A stretch of DNA of 28,436 nt from Candidatus Omnitrophota bacterium (lineage in GTDB: Bacteria > Omnitrophota > Gorgyraeia > Gygaellales > Profunditerraquicolaceae): the NCBI GenBank assembly GCA_028710845.1, contig JAQTTI010000001.1:36244-64679 (forward strand), given 5' to 3'. Positions 1 to 7,304 of this stretch are shown here, one piece after another. Within the stretch, counting starts at the first letter, position 1. Every line of letters starts with the position of its first letter. Position numbers and translations under genes: made by a program. The notes under the pieces are model-generated. The model saw only the letters and a program-made list of their open reading frames with translations. It was not told where the DNA came from and did not search any database.

Positions 1-108
1 CAATCAGGTATATGTTAAGGCCGGTAGCGCATTGCAAAGAAGGCTGTAGTATTGTGTCCTGGGCACGACTTTAAACTGCCTAAATTTATTAACCATAACG
101 GAGGAATT
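1..108. other. Window edge, possible 3' end of an upstream gene
   Basis: No complete gene is visible here. Two + strand frames stay open from the window edge. One stops at 47-49 (ending in the residues SALQRRL) and one at 72-74, so the tail of a preceding gene could lie here, but neither frame can be preferred. An imperfect 13-bp palindrome (GTGTCC-T-GGGCAC) lies at 54-66. I see no convincing sigma70 promoter for the Rrf2 gene that follows. The only clear signal is its Shine-Dalgarno sequence at 100-104. Confidence 0.25.
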
Positions 109-534
109 GTGAAACTTATCACCAGAAACACAGATTATGCGTTACGGGCGATTTGTTATATTTCCAGGAATACCAAAGTTGTGACTGTTTCCGAATTAGT
201 AAAAGAACTTGGGGTTCCGAAATCTTACATGCGTAAAATCCTGCAGCAATTAAGCAAAACCCGAATTTTGGAATCATATAAAGGCCAGGGCGGTGGTTTT
301 AAGCTTAAGGCCAGCCCGGAAAAGATTTATTTAACTCAAGTGATGGAAGTTTTTCAGGGGCGATTAGGGTTAAGCGGGTGTTTTTTAAAAAAGGATGTTT
401 GCCCTAATAAAGGTAAGTGTCTTTTAAGGAAGAAAATTATTTTGATCGAAGAAACCGCTATTAAGCAGCTCAAAGCAATAAACATAGCTTCATTATTAAA
501 TGGGTGGAAAAATGGCCTTAAGAAAAATAATTAA
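109..534 (+). CDS. Rrf2-family Fe-S-dependent transcriptional regulator
   Basis: This 141-aa Rrf2/IscR/NsrR-type regulator probably senses NO, iron or redox state through an Fe-S cluster. A winged-helix HTH fills the N-terminal half (TRNTDYALRAICYIS, then SELVKELGVPKSYMRKILQQL as the recognition region). The usual GGGF wing follows. Three cysteines at about residues 91, 98 and 104 (C-X6-C-X5-C) lie almost exactly where E. coli IscR (92/98/104) and NsrR carry their cluster ligands, so a cluster is likely. GTG at 109 is chosen because GGAGG at 100-104 precedes it at good spacing and the family begins with this KLITRNTDYA-type sequence. A longer TTG-started frame from 52 has no such support. As first gene of a detoxification unit containing Hcp, superoxide reductase and flavodiiron protein, it is the natural regulator of that unit. 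Whether the signal is NO or O2 cannot be read from the sequence. Confidence 0.88.
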   Translation: MKLITRNTDYALRAICYISRNTKVVTVSELVKELGVPKSYMRKILQQLSKTRILESYKGQGGGFKLKASPEKIYLTQVMEVFQGRLGLSGCFLKKDVCPNKGKCLLRKKIILIEETAIKQLKAINIASLLNGWKNGLKKNN

Positions 535-1333
535 TATCGACAGCAATAAATGTAATGGTTGCGCTTTATGTATTCCTAATTGCCCGGAAGGGGCTATTCA
601 GATTATTGACGGAAAGGCCAGGCTAATCAGCGATTTATTTTGCGACGGGCTCGGCGCTTGCCTCGGCCATTGTCCCGAAGGGGCTATCCAGGTAGAGGAA
701 AGAGAAGCTGCCGATTACGATGAGAAAAAAGTAATGGCCAATATCGTAAAACAGGGCCCTAACGTAATTAAAGCCCACCTTAAGCATCTTAAGGAACATA
801 ATCAGTCTGAGTTTCTAAAACAAGCTTTGGATTTTCTAAAAGAAAATAAGATCAGCGTTAAATTGGAGGAAGACTCTAATCGCGGGCTAAGTTCAGGTTG
901 TCCCGGATCCAGAATGATGGACTTTAGGAAGCAAGCGACTAAGGCCAAGGATAATGCGGTAAATATTGATTCGCAATTGCGGCAATGGCCTATTCAGCTG
1001 CACCTTGTGCCTGCCCAGGCGCCATATTTAAACGAAGCCGATTTATTAATCTGCGCAGATTGCGTTGCGTTTGCCTATCCTAATTTTCATCAGGAGCTGT
1101 TAAAAGGGAAAATCCTTTTAGTCGGTTGCCCGAAACTGGACGATCTTTCTTTATATAAAGATAAACTTAAGCAGGTATTTGCCGCAAATAAGATCAAATC
1201 TGTGGTTTACGCGCATATGGAGGTCCCTTGTTGTTTAGGTCTTTTGGGCATAATCAAGGAAGCTATTGTGATTTCAGGTAAAACAATACCATTTGAAGAC
1301 GTAACGATCAGCATTAAAGGGGAAAGAGTTTGA
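512..1333 (+). CDS. 4Fe-4S ferredoxin-domain protein of the hcp operon
   Basis: This 273-aa protein starts with a dicluster-type ferredoxin segment. A classical CX2CX2CX3CP motif lies at residues 14-25, and a second, incomplete-looking motif (CX5CX3CP) lies at residues 44-55 in the sequence DGLGACLGHCPEGAI. The remaining roughly 200 residues are not a domain I can name. They carry further cysteines in the contexts SSGCPG, ICADC, VGCPK and VPCCLG, which could bind another metal or cluster. ATG 512 is chosen over ATG 500 because GGGTGG sits just before it. It overlaps the end of the Rrf2 gene by 23 bases, suggesting translational coupling. Proteins of this type recur beside hcp in anaerobes and may donate electrons to Hcp. 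That role is inference. Confidence 0.8.
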   Translation: MALRKIINIDSNKCNGCALCIPNCPEGAIQIIDGKARLISDLFCDGLGACLGHCPEGAIQVEEREAADYDEKKVMANIVKQGPNVIKAHLKHLKEHNQSEFLKQALDFLKENKISVKLEEDSNRGLSSGCPGSRMMDFRKQATKAKDNAVNIDSQLRQWPIQLHLVPAQAPYLNEADLLICADCVAFAYPNFHQELLKGKILLVGCPKLDDLSLYKDKLKQVFAANKIKSVVYAHMEVPCCLGLLGIIKEAIVISGKTIPFEDVTISIKGERV

Positions 1334-1560
1334 TGTTTGATAAATGCCCGGGCCAGAATTTAAGTAAGGTAAGTATTGAGGAGATACGCTGCAATAACTG
1401 CGGCTATGCGGTTGAGATTTTTACTGACGAAGTAAAGGCAAGGTGTTTGCAATGCAATAAATATGTTTTTAAGAAAAGATTGCCTTCTTGTGTAGATTGG
1501 TGCCAGGCGGCGAAAGAGTGTTTGGGTGAAGAGAAATTTAAACAACTTAAACGGAGGTGA
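1333..1560 (+). CDS. Small cysteine-rich protein (75 aa), function unknown
   Basis: The start codon overlaps the stop of the preceding gene (TGATG), so it is translationally coupled. The protein has three cysteine groups: CPGQ at the N-terminus, a zinc-ribbon-like pair CNNC and CLQC about 16 residues apart, and a C-terminal CVDWCQAAKECLG segment. The pattern suggests a zinc ribbon or a rubredoxin-like knuckle plus an additional metal or Fe-S site. Similar CPGQ...CVDWC proteins, as I remember them, occur next to hcp and Rrf2 genes and are often annotated only as hypothetical. No enzyme motif is visible. Its position directly before hcp suggests a role as electron carrier, maturation factor or sensor for the hybrid-cluster protein. 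Confidence 0.75.
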   Translation: MFDKCPGQNLSKVSIEEIRCNNCGYAVEIFTDEVKARCLQCNKYVFKKRLPSCVDWCQAAKECLGEEKFKQLKRR

Positions 1561-1562
1561 AC

Positions 1563-2852
1563 ATGTTTTGTTATCAATGTGAACAAACTGCAGGCGGTTC
1601 GGGTTGTACCAGGCTTGGCGTATGCGGAAAAAACGAAGATATCCAGAGCCTGCAAGATACACTTTTATTCGGATTAAAAGGAATCGCCGCCTATGCTTAT
1701 CATGCCCGTCAACTAGGGATGCGTGATGAAAAGGTAGACGCATTTATGCATGAAGCCCTTTTTAAGACGGTGACCAATGTCAGTTTTGACTTAAACCAGT
1801 ATCTTGAGCTGGTTTTAAAATGCGGAGAGATTAATTTAAATACAATGGAGCTGTTGGATAAAGCCAATACCCAGAGATTCGGCAACCCGGTTCCTACGCA
1901 AGTATTAACCGGGACTAAATCCGGACCCGGAATCCTGATTACCGGCCATGACTTACTTGATTTATACGAGCTGCTTAAACAAAGCGAGGGAACTGGAGTT
2001 AATATTTACACGCATAGTGAAATGTTAATCGCTAATGCTTATCCCGAACTAAAAAAATTTAAACATCTTGCGGGTAACTATGGCGGAGCCTGGCAGGAAC
2101 AAAAGCAAGAATTCAATTCTTTTAGCGGGGCTATTCTAGCGACCACAAACTGCGTATTAATACCCCCGGATAACACTTACCTTGACCGGTTGTTTACCGT
2201 TGGCATTACCGGAATACCCGGAGCAACCCATATTAAAGACCGTAACTTTAAACCTTTGATCGAAAAAGCAAAATCCTTGCCTTCTTTGCCCGAAACTGCC
2301 GGCAAGAAAATCTGGACAGGTTTTCATCATACAGCCATTTTGGGGCTGGCCGATAAGATTGTAAGTTTGGTTAAAACCGGAAAAATTAGGCATTTCTTTT
2401 TAATCGGGGGCTGTGATGGGGCCAAACCCGGGCGTAACTATTATACCGAATTTGCCGAACGAGTTCCCAAAGATTGCGTAATATTGACTTTGGCTTGCGG
2501 AAAATACCGTTTTAACAAGCTGGATTTCGGCGAAATTGAAGGAGTTCCCCGGTTAATCGACCTTGGCCAATGCAATAATGCTTATTCTGCCATTCAGGTA
2601 GCCCTGGCTTTAGCCAGTGTATTTAAATGTTCGGTAAATGAACTTCCTTTGACTTTAGTCCTTTCCTGGTTCGAGCAAAAAGCAGTTGCCATTTTACTTT
2701 CTTTGCTGTATCTTAATGTCAAAGGCATCTACATCGGACCGACCCCGCCGGCATTTATTAGCAAAAATGTTTTTGCGGTGCTGCAGGACAAATTTGATTT
2801 AAAACTGATTAGCTCTCCTGAGAAGGATTTAGAGGCTATACTTAACAAATAA
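1563..2852 (+). CDS. hcp: Hydroxylamine reductase / hybrid-cluster protein (short, class III-like)
   Basis: Hcp reduces hydroxylamine in vitro and is linked in vivo to NO detoxification and S-nitrosylation. The N-terminus MFCYQCEQT...GCTRLGVCGK carries the four cubane ligands C3, C6, C15 and C21. The hybrid-cluster ligands are all recognisable in order: His in TGHDLL, Glu in THSEML, Cys in TTNCV, Cys in GGCDG, Cys in LACGKYRF, Cys in LGQCNNAYS, and the Glu/Lys pair in WFEQKA. At 429 aa it is about 110 residues shorter than the roughly 540-550 aa Desulfovibrio and E. coli proteins. The shortening follows the N-terminal cysteine motif, the hallmark of the class III Hcps known from archaea and thermophiles. 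ATG 1563 is preferred over the upstream GTG because GGAGGTGA precedes it and Hcps begin MFC. Confidence 0.95.
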   Translation: MFCYQCEQTAGGSGCTRLGVCGKNEDIQSLQDTLLFGLKGIAAYAYHARQLGMRDEKVDAFMHEALFKTVTNVSFDLNQYLELVLKCGEINLNTMELLDKANTQRFGNPVPTQVLTGTKSGPGILITGHDLLDLYELLKQSEGTGVNIYTHSEMLIANAYPELKKFKHLAGNYGGAWQEQKQEFNSFSGAILATTNCVLIPPDNTYLDRLFTVGITGIPGATHIKDRNFKPLIEKAKSLPSLPETAGKKIWTGFHHTAILGLADKIVSLVKTGKIRHFFLIGGCDGAKPGRNYYTEFAERVPKDCVILTLACGKYRFNKLDFGEIEGVPRLIDLGQCNNAYSAIQVALALASVFKCSVNELPLTLVLSWFEQKAVAILLSLLYLNVKGIYIGPTPPAFISKNVFAVLQDKFDLKLISSPEKDLEAILNK

Positions 2853-2864
2853 AAGGAGGAAAAT

Positions 2865-3260
2865 ATGGCTGATTTAAAAGATTTATTGCAAACTGCTGAC
2901 TGGAAAAACGAAAAACACGTTCCGGTTATTGATGCGCCCGGAAAAATAAAAAAAGGCGAAATTTTAAACTTAAGCGTCAGCGTGGGAAAACAGATAGCCC
3001 ACCCCAATACTACCGAGCATCATATTAGGTATATTGAAGTATTCTTTTTAGCCAGCGGAGAAAAATTTCCTTATCAAGTCGGCCGTTTTGAATTTACAGC
3101 CCACGGTGAATCTACGCTAGGACCCAATACCAGCACTTTATTTTCCGAGCCCAAAGCAACAGTGTCTTTAAAAACGGAAAAAAGCGGCCAAATCATGGCT
3201 GTTTCTTATTGCAATATCCATGGAATCTGGAAAAACGAAAGCCAGATCATAGTAGAATAA
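2865..3260 (+). CDS. Superoxide reductase (neelaredoxin-type, single Fe centre)
   Basis: This 131-aa protein is a superoxide reductase, which reduces superoxide to hydrogen peroxide without making O2. It lacks the N-terminal desulforedoxin domain, so it is the one-iron (neelaredoxin) form. The iron site is complete: the E16-K17-H18 segment (EKHVP) supplies the distal Glu, the catalytic Lys and the first His, followed by H46, H52 and the C116-N-I-H119-G motif. A strong AGGAGG sits before the ATG. It lies directly upstream of rubredoxin, its usual electron donor. Confidence 0.94.
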   Translation: MADLKDLLQTADWKNEKHVPVIDAPGKIKKGEILNLSVSVGKQIAHPNTTEHHIRYIEVFFLASGEKFPYQVGRFEFTAHGESTLGPNTSTLFSEPKATVSLKTEKSGQIMAVSYCNIHGIWKNESQIIVE

Positions 3261-3281
3261 AGTCTTTAAACAGGAGGGAAA

Positions 3282-3443
3282 ATGGATAAATATAAATGTT
3301 TAGTTTGTGGTTATATTTATGATCCGGCAATAGGGGATCCCGATAATGGCATTACTGCCGGAACAAGCTTCGAAGATTTGCCCGATAACTGGGTTTGTCC
3401 TGAATGCGGCGTAGGCAAGGATCAATTCGAAAAAATAGTCTAA
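3282..3443 (+). CDS. Rubredoxin
   Basis: This 53-aa protein is a canonical rubredoxin: a mononuclear Fe(Cys)4 electron carrier. Ligands are C6 and C9 (CLVCG) and C39 and C42 (CPECG), with the family signature [14 protein letters not shown] and the aromatic residues that pack the site. AGGAGG precedes the ATG. It lies 21 bases after the superoxide reductase and 14 bases before a flavin reductase, so it most likely shuttles electrons from that reductase to superoxide reductase and to the flavodiiron protein further downstream. Confidence 0.97.
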   Translation: MDKYKCLVCGYIYDPAIGDPDNGITAGTSFEDLPDNWVCPECGVGKDQFEKIV

Positions 3444-3457
3444 CTTGAAGAAATTAT

Positions 3458-4168
3458 ATGGCGCCTATAGAAATACAGACAAGAATAAAAGAAATAATCC
3501 AGCGCAGCCATAACGTCAAAAGCTTCCGCCTGGAAGTAGAAGGCGGCATACTGGATTTTAAAGCCGGCCAATTCCTGTCAGTTTCCTTAGGGGCGGATGC
3601 GAAACTAAAAAGGTATCTTTCGATTTCTAGCTCTCCTACGGAAAAGTGCTATTTAGAGTTTACCAAAAAGCTAAGTGAAAGTGATTTTTCTAAAAAACTG
3701 AATAGCTTAAGGGCAGGAGACAAGGTAACTATCAGTTACCCATTCGGAAAATTTGTTCTGGATGAGGCCGTGAAAAAAATAGCTTTTTTATCCGGCGGGA
3801 TAGGGATCACTCCTATCCGCAGTATTTGCAAATACATCGTCGATAAAAACTTGGGGATAGATGTTGTGTTGGTCTATTCCAACCGTTCCGTGCGGGATAT
3901 AGTGTTTAAAGAAGATCTGGCGGCGATGGAAGAAAAATACCCCAATTTAAGGGTAGCTCACGTTTTATGCGAAACCGAGCCGGGATTCAAGTGCAGCGTC
4001 GGTTTAATTGATAAACGGGTAGTAAAGAATGAGGTACCCGATTACAGAGAAAGGAAATTCTACCTTTGCGGCCCTCCGCAGATGGTTGAGGCAATGCACA
4101 AGATCTTGACCGCAGAATTACAATTAAGCGAAGGCAATATAGTCAGGGAGAATTTCCAGGGGTATTAG
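3458..4168 (+). CDS. FNR-type FAD/NAD(P)H oxidoreductase, putative rubredoxin reductase
   Basis: This 236-aa flavoprotein has ferredoxin-NADP+ reductase architecture. An FAD-binding beta-barrel comes first, with the flavin motif RYLSISSSP. The NAD(P)-binding half follows, with the GGIGITP loop and FYLCGPPQMV near the C-terminus. There is no attached 2Fe-2S domain. Wedged between rubredoxin and the flavodiiron protein, it most plausibly reduces rubredoxin with NAD(P)H. That partner assignment is from context only. The Shine-Dalgarno sequence is weak (TTGAAG), so expression may depend on coupling to the rubredoxin gene. Confidence 0.85.
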   Translation: MAPIEIQTRIKEIIQRSHNVKSFRLEVEGGILDFKAGQFLSVSLGADAKLKRYLSISSSPTEKCYLEFTKKLSESDFSKKLNSLRAGDKVTISYPFGKFVLDEAVKKIAFLSGGIGITPIRSICKYIVDKNLGIDVVLVYSNRSVRDIVFKEDLAAMEEKYPNLRVAHVLCETEPGFKCSVGLIDKRVVKNEVPDYRERKFYLCGPPQMVEAMHKILTAELQLSEGNIVRENFQGY

Positions 4169-4178
4169 GAGGTAATTA

Positions 4179-5360
4179 ATGGCTGCTGTACAAATATTAC
4201 CGGGAATTTATTCAGTGGGAGTGGCGGATTGGAATGTGCGCAATTTCCATGGGCATACCTATACTACTTTAAGAGGCACAACCTATAACTCTTACCTGAT
4301 TATCGATGAAAAGATTACTCTTATTGATACGGTTCTCGGCCCATTTGCTAAAGAACTAATTGAAAATATCAGGGAGGTCATAGAGCCTGAAAAAATAGAT
4401 TATATTATCGCTAATCATGTAGAAACTGACCACTCAGGAGCGCTGCCGGAGATAATCCGGCTCTGCCCTAAGGCCAAAGTTTTCGGGACGGCTAAATGTA
4501 AAGAGGGCCTTTATAAACATTATTACGGAGACTGGGAGTTTCAGGTTGTTAAAACCGGGGATAAGCTGGAGCTGGGTAAACGCAGCCTTTCTTTTATTGA
4601 GGCTCCGATGATTCATTGGCCCGACAGCATGTTTACCTATTGCCCGCAAGAAGCCCTGCTTTTACCTAATGACGCTTTCGGCCAGCATTTTGCCAGCCTT
4701 GGACTTTTTGATGACCGGGTTGAACAATGCGCCTTAATGGATGAAGCTAAAAAATATTATGCCAATATCCTTTGGCCGCTGGGCCCGGTGATTTTAAGGA
4801 AAATACAGGAAGTACAGAAATTAAATATCCCGATAAAAATAATTGCTCCCAGCCACGGTGTTATCTGGCGTAAAGAACCGGAAAAGATAATCAGTTCTTA
4901 CCTTTCCTGGGCAAAAGGAGAGGTTGAGAATAAAATGGTAATAGTTTATGAAACAATGTGGGGCGCAACTGACAAGATGGCCAGGCAGATTGCCGAGGGC
5001 ATAAAAGCCGCAGGGGTGGATGTAAGGCTTTATGATATAGCTAAAAGTGACCGCACAGAGGTAATTACCGAAATGCTTTCAGCCAAAGGTTTTGTTTTCG
5101 GTTCATCGACCCACGATAATGATATGCTGCCTAATATGGCGGCATTCTTAGAAATTGTCAAGGGGCTTAAACCTACGGGAAGGAAGATCAGCTTTTTTGG
5201 TTCATACGGCTGGGCGGGAGGAGCAATTAAAGAAATGCAGGAAAGGTTAATAAGCAGCGGCGCCGAGCTTGTAAAGGAAGGTCTTTCTTTTAAATATGTT
5301 CCCAATGAAGCCGAATTAGAAGATTGTTTTAACTTCGGCAAAAAATCCGCCGGAAGCTAA
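4179..5360 (+). CDS. Flavodiiron protein (FprA/ROO-type O2 and NO reductase)
   Basis: This 393-aa class A flavodiiron protein reduces O2 to water and/or NO to N2O using electrons from rubredoxin. The metallo-beta-lactamase-like half holds all diiron ligands at the positions known for Desulfovibrio gigas ROO within a residue: H80-x-E82-x-D84-H85 (NHVETDH), H146 (MIHWPD), D165 (PNDAF) and H226 (PSHGVIW). The C-terminal flavodoxin domain starts near residue 250 with the FMN phosphate loop YETMWGATDKMA. A strong AGGAGG precedes the ATG. Nothing is truncated. O2 versus NO preference cannot be told from the ligands alone. Confidence 0.95.
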   Translation: MAAVQILPGIYSVGVADWNVRNFHGHTYTTLRGTTYNSYLIIDEKITLIDTVLGPFAKELIENIREVIEPEKIDYIIANHVETDHSGALPEIIRLCPKAKVFGTAKCKEGLYKHYYGDWEFQVVKTGDKLELGKRSLSFIEAPMIHWPDSMFTYCPQEALLLPNDAFGQHFASLGLFDDRVEQCALMDEAKKYYANILWPLGPVILRKIQEVQKLNIPIKIIAPSHGVIWRKEPEKIISSYLSWAKGEVENKMVIVYETMWGATDKMARQIAEGIKAAGVDVRLYDIAKSDRTEVITEMLSAKGFVFGSSTHDNDMLPNMAAFLEIVKGLKPTGRKISFFGSYGWAGGAIKEMQERLISSGAELVKEGLSFKYVPNEAELEDCFNFGKKSAGS

Positions 5361-5361
5361 A

Positions 5362-5832
5362 ATGAAAAGATTATCACCTGAGATTATCAATTTTTTTCAA
5401 TCACAAGGTTTTGTAATCGTCTCAACGGTCGATAAAGAAGGCTTTCCGCATAGCTCATGCAAAGCATTAGTTAAAATCGATTCCGAAGGGAGGTTATATC
5501 TGGTGGATGTTTATTCAGGGGTGACTACGGAAAACCTAAAGAGAAACCCGCTGGTAAGCGTAAGCGCAGTAGATGAATATAGGTTTATCGGTTATTGCCT
5601 TAAAGGCAGGGCCAGTATCGTAACCGGCGGTCATTTTAACCAGGAGATAATTAAAAAATGGGAAGATACCGTAACTAGCCGATTGGCAAAAAGGATGTTG
5701 ACCAATTTATCTAAGGATAAAAGCCACGGCCATCACCCCGAAGCAAAATTACCTTCTCCTCAACACCTAATCGTCATTGAAGTGGAACAAATCGTCGATC
5801 TTTCGCCCCGCCATTTAAAAAAGGAGGTTTAA
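5362..5832 (+). CDS. Pyridoxamine 5'-phosphate oxidase-like FMN-binding split-barrel protein
   Basis: This 156-aa protein fits the split-barrel flavin-binding fold. It starts with LSPEIINFFQSQGFVIVSTVDKEGFPHSS, the family's usual opening, and continues with RLYLVDVYSGVTTENLKRNPLVSVSAVD. The true PdxH catalytic function is unlikely because the protein is short and sits in a redox-stress operon. Its start follows the flavodiiron stop by one base, so it is probably translationally coupled. It may be a flavin reductase or a haem- or F420-type oxidoreductase of unknown substrate. Confidence 0.8.
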   Translation: MKRLSPEIINFFQSQGFVIVSTVDKEGFPHSSCKALVKIDSEGRLYLVDVYSGVTTENLKRNPLVSVSAVDEYRFIGYCLKGRASIVTGGHFNQEIIKKWEDTVTSRLAKRMLTNLSKDKSHGHHPEAKLPSPQHLIVIEVEQIVDLSPRHLKKEV

Positions 5833-5834
5833 AA

Positions 5835-6071
5835 ATGGTCAAAAGCATAAAGGTTTATACTACTCCTACTTGCCCCTGGTGTATCCGGGTCAAAAATTTT
5901 TTAAGAGACAATAAGATCAACTTTCAGAATTTCGATGTTTCAAGCGACCAGTCGGCTGCTGACGAAATGGTCAAAAAAAGCGGGCAGATGGGAGTGCCGG
6001 TAATTGACATTGACGGGCAGATTATAGTAGGGTTTGACCAGGAAAGAATAAAACTGGCCCTGGGTTTATAA
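5835..6071 (+). CDS. Glutaredoxin-like / NrdH-type thiol redox protein
   Basis: This 78-aa thioredoxin-fold protein has the dithiol active site TPTCPWCIRVK near residues 10-18, the cis-proline segment GVPVIDIDG, and a final GFDQERIKLALGL helix. Glutaredoxins of this size without a glutathione-specific environment are often reduced directly by thioredoxin reductase. Here trxB is the next gene, 15 bases downstream, which fits that pairing. A perfect AAAGGAGG overlaps the end of the preceding gene. Confidence 0.9.
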   Translation: MVKSIKVYTTPTCPWCIRVKNFLRDNKINFQNFDVSSDQSAADEMVKKSGQMGVPVIDIDGQIIVGFDQERIKLALGL

Positions 6072-6086
6072 AATAAATTTAAAACC

Positions 6087-7007
6087 ATGCAAATTTATGA
6101 TTTGGTAATTATTGGCGCCGGGCCTGCCGGGATAACAGCGGCTGTTTATGCTGCCCGGCAAAATCTAAATTTTGTTGTAATCAGCCGGGATATCGGAGGC
6201 CAAACCGCATTAAGCGCGGAGGTGGAAAATTACACCGGATATCAGGTTATTTCGGGGCCTGAGCTTGTGCAAAGATTTGAAGAGCACATGCATAAATATA
6301 ATATCAACCTTAGGGAAAATGAAAATGTCCTTAACCTTAAAAAAAATGGTGAAAATTTCTTAATAAAAACTGACAAAGCAGAATACCTGGCAAACTGCGT
6401 AATAATCGCTTCGGGAAAGCAATCAGAACAACTGAACGTTCCAGGAGAGCCAGAGTTTAAAAACCGCGGATTGGCATATTGCGCTATATGCGACGGCCCA
6501 ATTTTTGCCGGAAAGAATGTGGCTGTAATCGGCGGAGGAAATTCTGCCCTGGATGCAGCATCGATCCTAATAAAAATAGCAAAACATGTTTACATTATAA
6601 ATAATGCGGAAAACTTAAAAGGAGACCAGCTGCTCCGGCAAAAGATAGAGCAAGCCGCCAATGTTACAATTTTAAACAAGTCCCAGGTTTTAGCCGTGGC
6701 CGGGGATAAGTTTGTAAAATCTATTAAAATAAAAAATAACGGCCAAGAGCAGGAGCTGGCCGTAGAGGGAGTTTTTGTAGAAATAGGGTTAGTTCCCAAT
6801 TCTGAATTTGCAAAAGAGGTGAAAAGAAACCAAAAGAAAGAAATAATGATCGATATACACAATCAGACCAATATCGCCGGAATCTTTGCAGCCGGTGATG
6901 TTACGGATGTTCCGGAAAAACAGATTATTATCGCAGCCGGAGAAGGTTCAAAAGCCGCCTTAAGCGCTTTCGGCTATCTGGCCAGAAAAAAGACGGGAAA
7001 TAAATAA
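6087..7007 (+). CDS. trxB: Thioredoxin reductase
   Basis: This 306-aa low-molecular-weight thioredoxin reductase has the N-terminal FAD motif GAGPAGITAAVYAAR, redox-active C132-A-I-C135 (CAICDGP), the NAD(P)H-binding GGGNSALDAA loop, and the C-terminal FAD motif GIFAAGDVTD. The NADPH-specificity segment usually reads HRR. The equivalent stretch here is VYIINNAENLKG and lacks those arginines, so NADH or ferredoxin-linked donors should be considered. No Shine-Dalgarno sequence is visible before the ATG (the upstream bases are nearly all A/T). Its likely substrate is the glutaredoxin-like protein just upstream. Confidence 0.92.
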   Translation: MQIYDLVIIGAGPAGITAAVYAARQNLNFVVISRDIGGQTALSAEVENYTGYQVISGPELVQRFEEHMHKYNINLRENENVLNLKKNGENFLIKTDKAEYLANCVIIASGKQSEQLNVPGEPEFKNRGLAYCAICDGPIFAGKNVAVIGGGNSALDAASILIKIAKHVYIINNAENLKGDQLLRQKIEQAANVTILNKSQVLAVAGDKFVKSIKIKNNGQEQELAVEGVFVEIGLVPNSEFAKEVKRNQKKEIMIDIHNQTNIAGIFAAGDVTDVPEKQIIIAAGEGSKAALSAFGYLARKKTGNK

Positions 7008-7008
7008 G

Positions 7009-7042
7009 TTGTTGGTAAATTTTGCAGGTGGTACAATACCAA
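7009..7042 (+). promoter_or_regulatory. Promoter of the nifU-larE-nifS-birA unit, with an overlapping inverted repeat
   Basis: TTGTTG at 7009-7014 and TACAAT at 7032-7037 are 17 bases apart, a good sigma70-type promoter. TTGGTA at 7012-7017 and TACCAA at 7037-7042 form an inverted repeat covering the promoter, and the -10 box also sits in a smaller palindrome (GGTA-CAA-TACC). The arrangement suggests a repressor site. The regulator is unknown and the site does not resemble the IscR type 1 consensus. Confidence 0.5.
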
Positions 7043-7078
7043 AGATGTTATTAAGGTGGATATAAAAAGGAGAGACCG

Positions 7079-7300
7079 ATGAGAGAAAAAATCGAAAAAG
7101 CTTTGGATAAAGTAAGGCCGATGCTAGCTGCTGACGGCGGCAATGTCGAATTAATCGATGTTACCCCGGACGGAGTGGTCAAGTTAAAATTGAAAGGCAG
7201 CTGTGGATGCTGCCCGATGAGTTCAATGACCTTAAAAAACGGGATTGAGAAAATCTTAAAGCAGGAAATTCCGGAAATAAAAGAAGTCGTAGCTTTATAG
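7079..7300 (+). CDS. NifU C-terminal-domain Fe-S cluster scaffold/carrier
   Basis: This 73-aa stand-alone NifU_C (Nfu-type) domain assembles or carries Fe-S clusters. The motif is [14 protein letters not shown]: the CX2C pair of the family with one additional cysteine inside it. [10 protein letters not shown], near residue 17, is the conserved N-terminal stretch. AGGAGA precedes the ATG. The domain begins a unit that also encodes a cysteine desulfurase, the sulfur source for cluster assembly. Confidence 0.9.
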   Translation: MREKIEKALDKVRPMLAADGGNVELIDVTPDGVVKLKLKGSCGCCPMSSMTLKNGIEKILKQEIPEIKEVVAL

Positions 7301-7304
7301 ATAG

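Noticed and set aside
54..66. Rrf2 operator at GTGTCC-T-GGGCAC
   Set aside because: It is a short imperfect palindrome without a promoter beside it and does not match known Rrf2/NsrR/IscR sites.
1360..1743. Antisense open frame over the 75-aa gene and the start of hcp
   Set aside because: It is a by-product of codon use on the opposite strand; both + strand genes have clear motifs and ribosome-binding sites.
5362..5832. Genuine pyridoxamine 5'-phosphate oxidase (pdxH)
   Set aside because: The protein is too short and the operon is about redox stress; only the split-barrel flavin fold can be supported.
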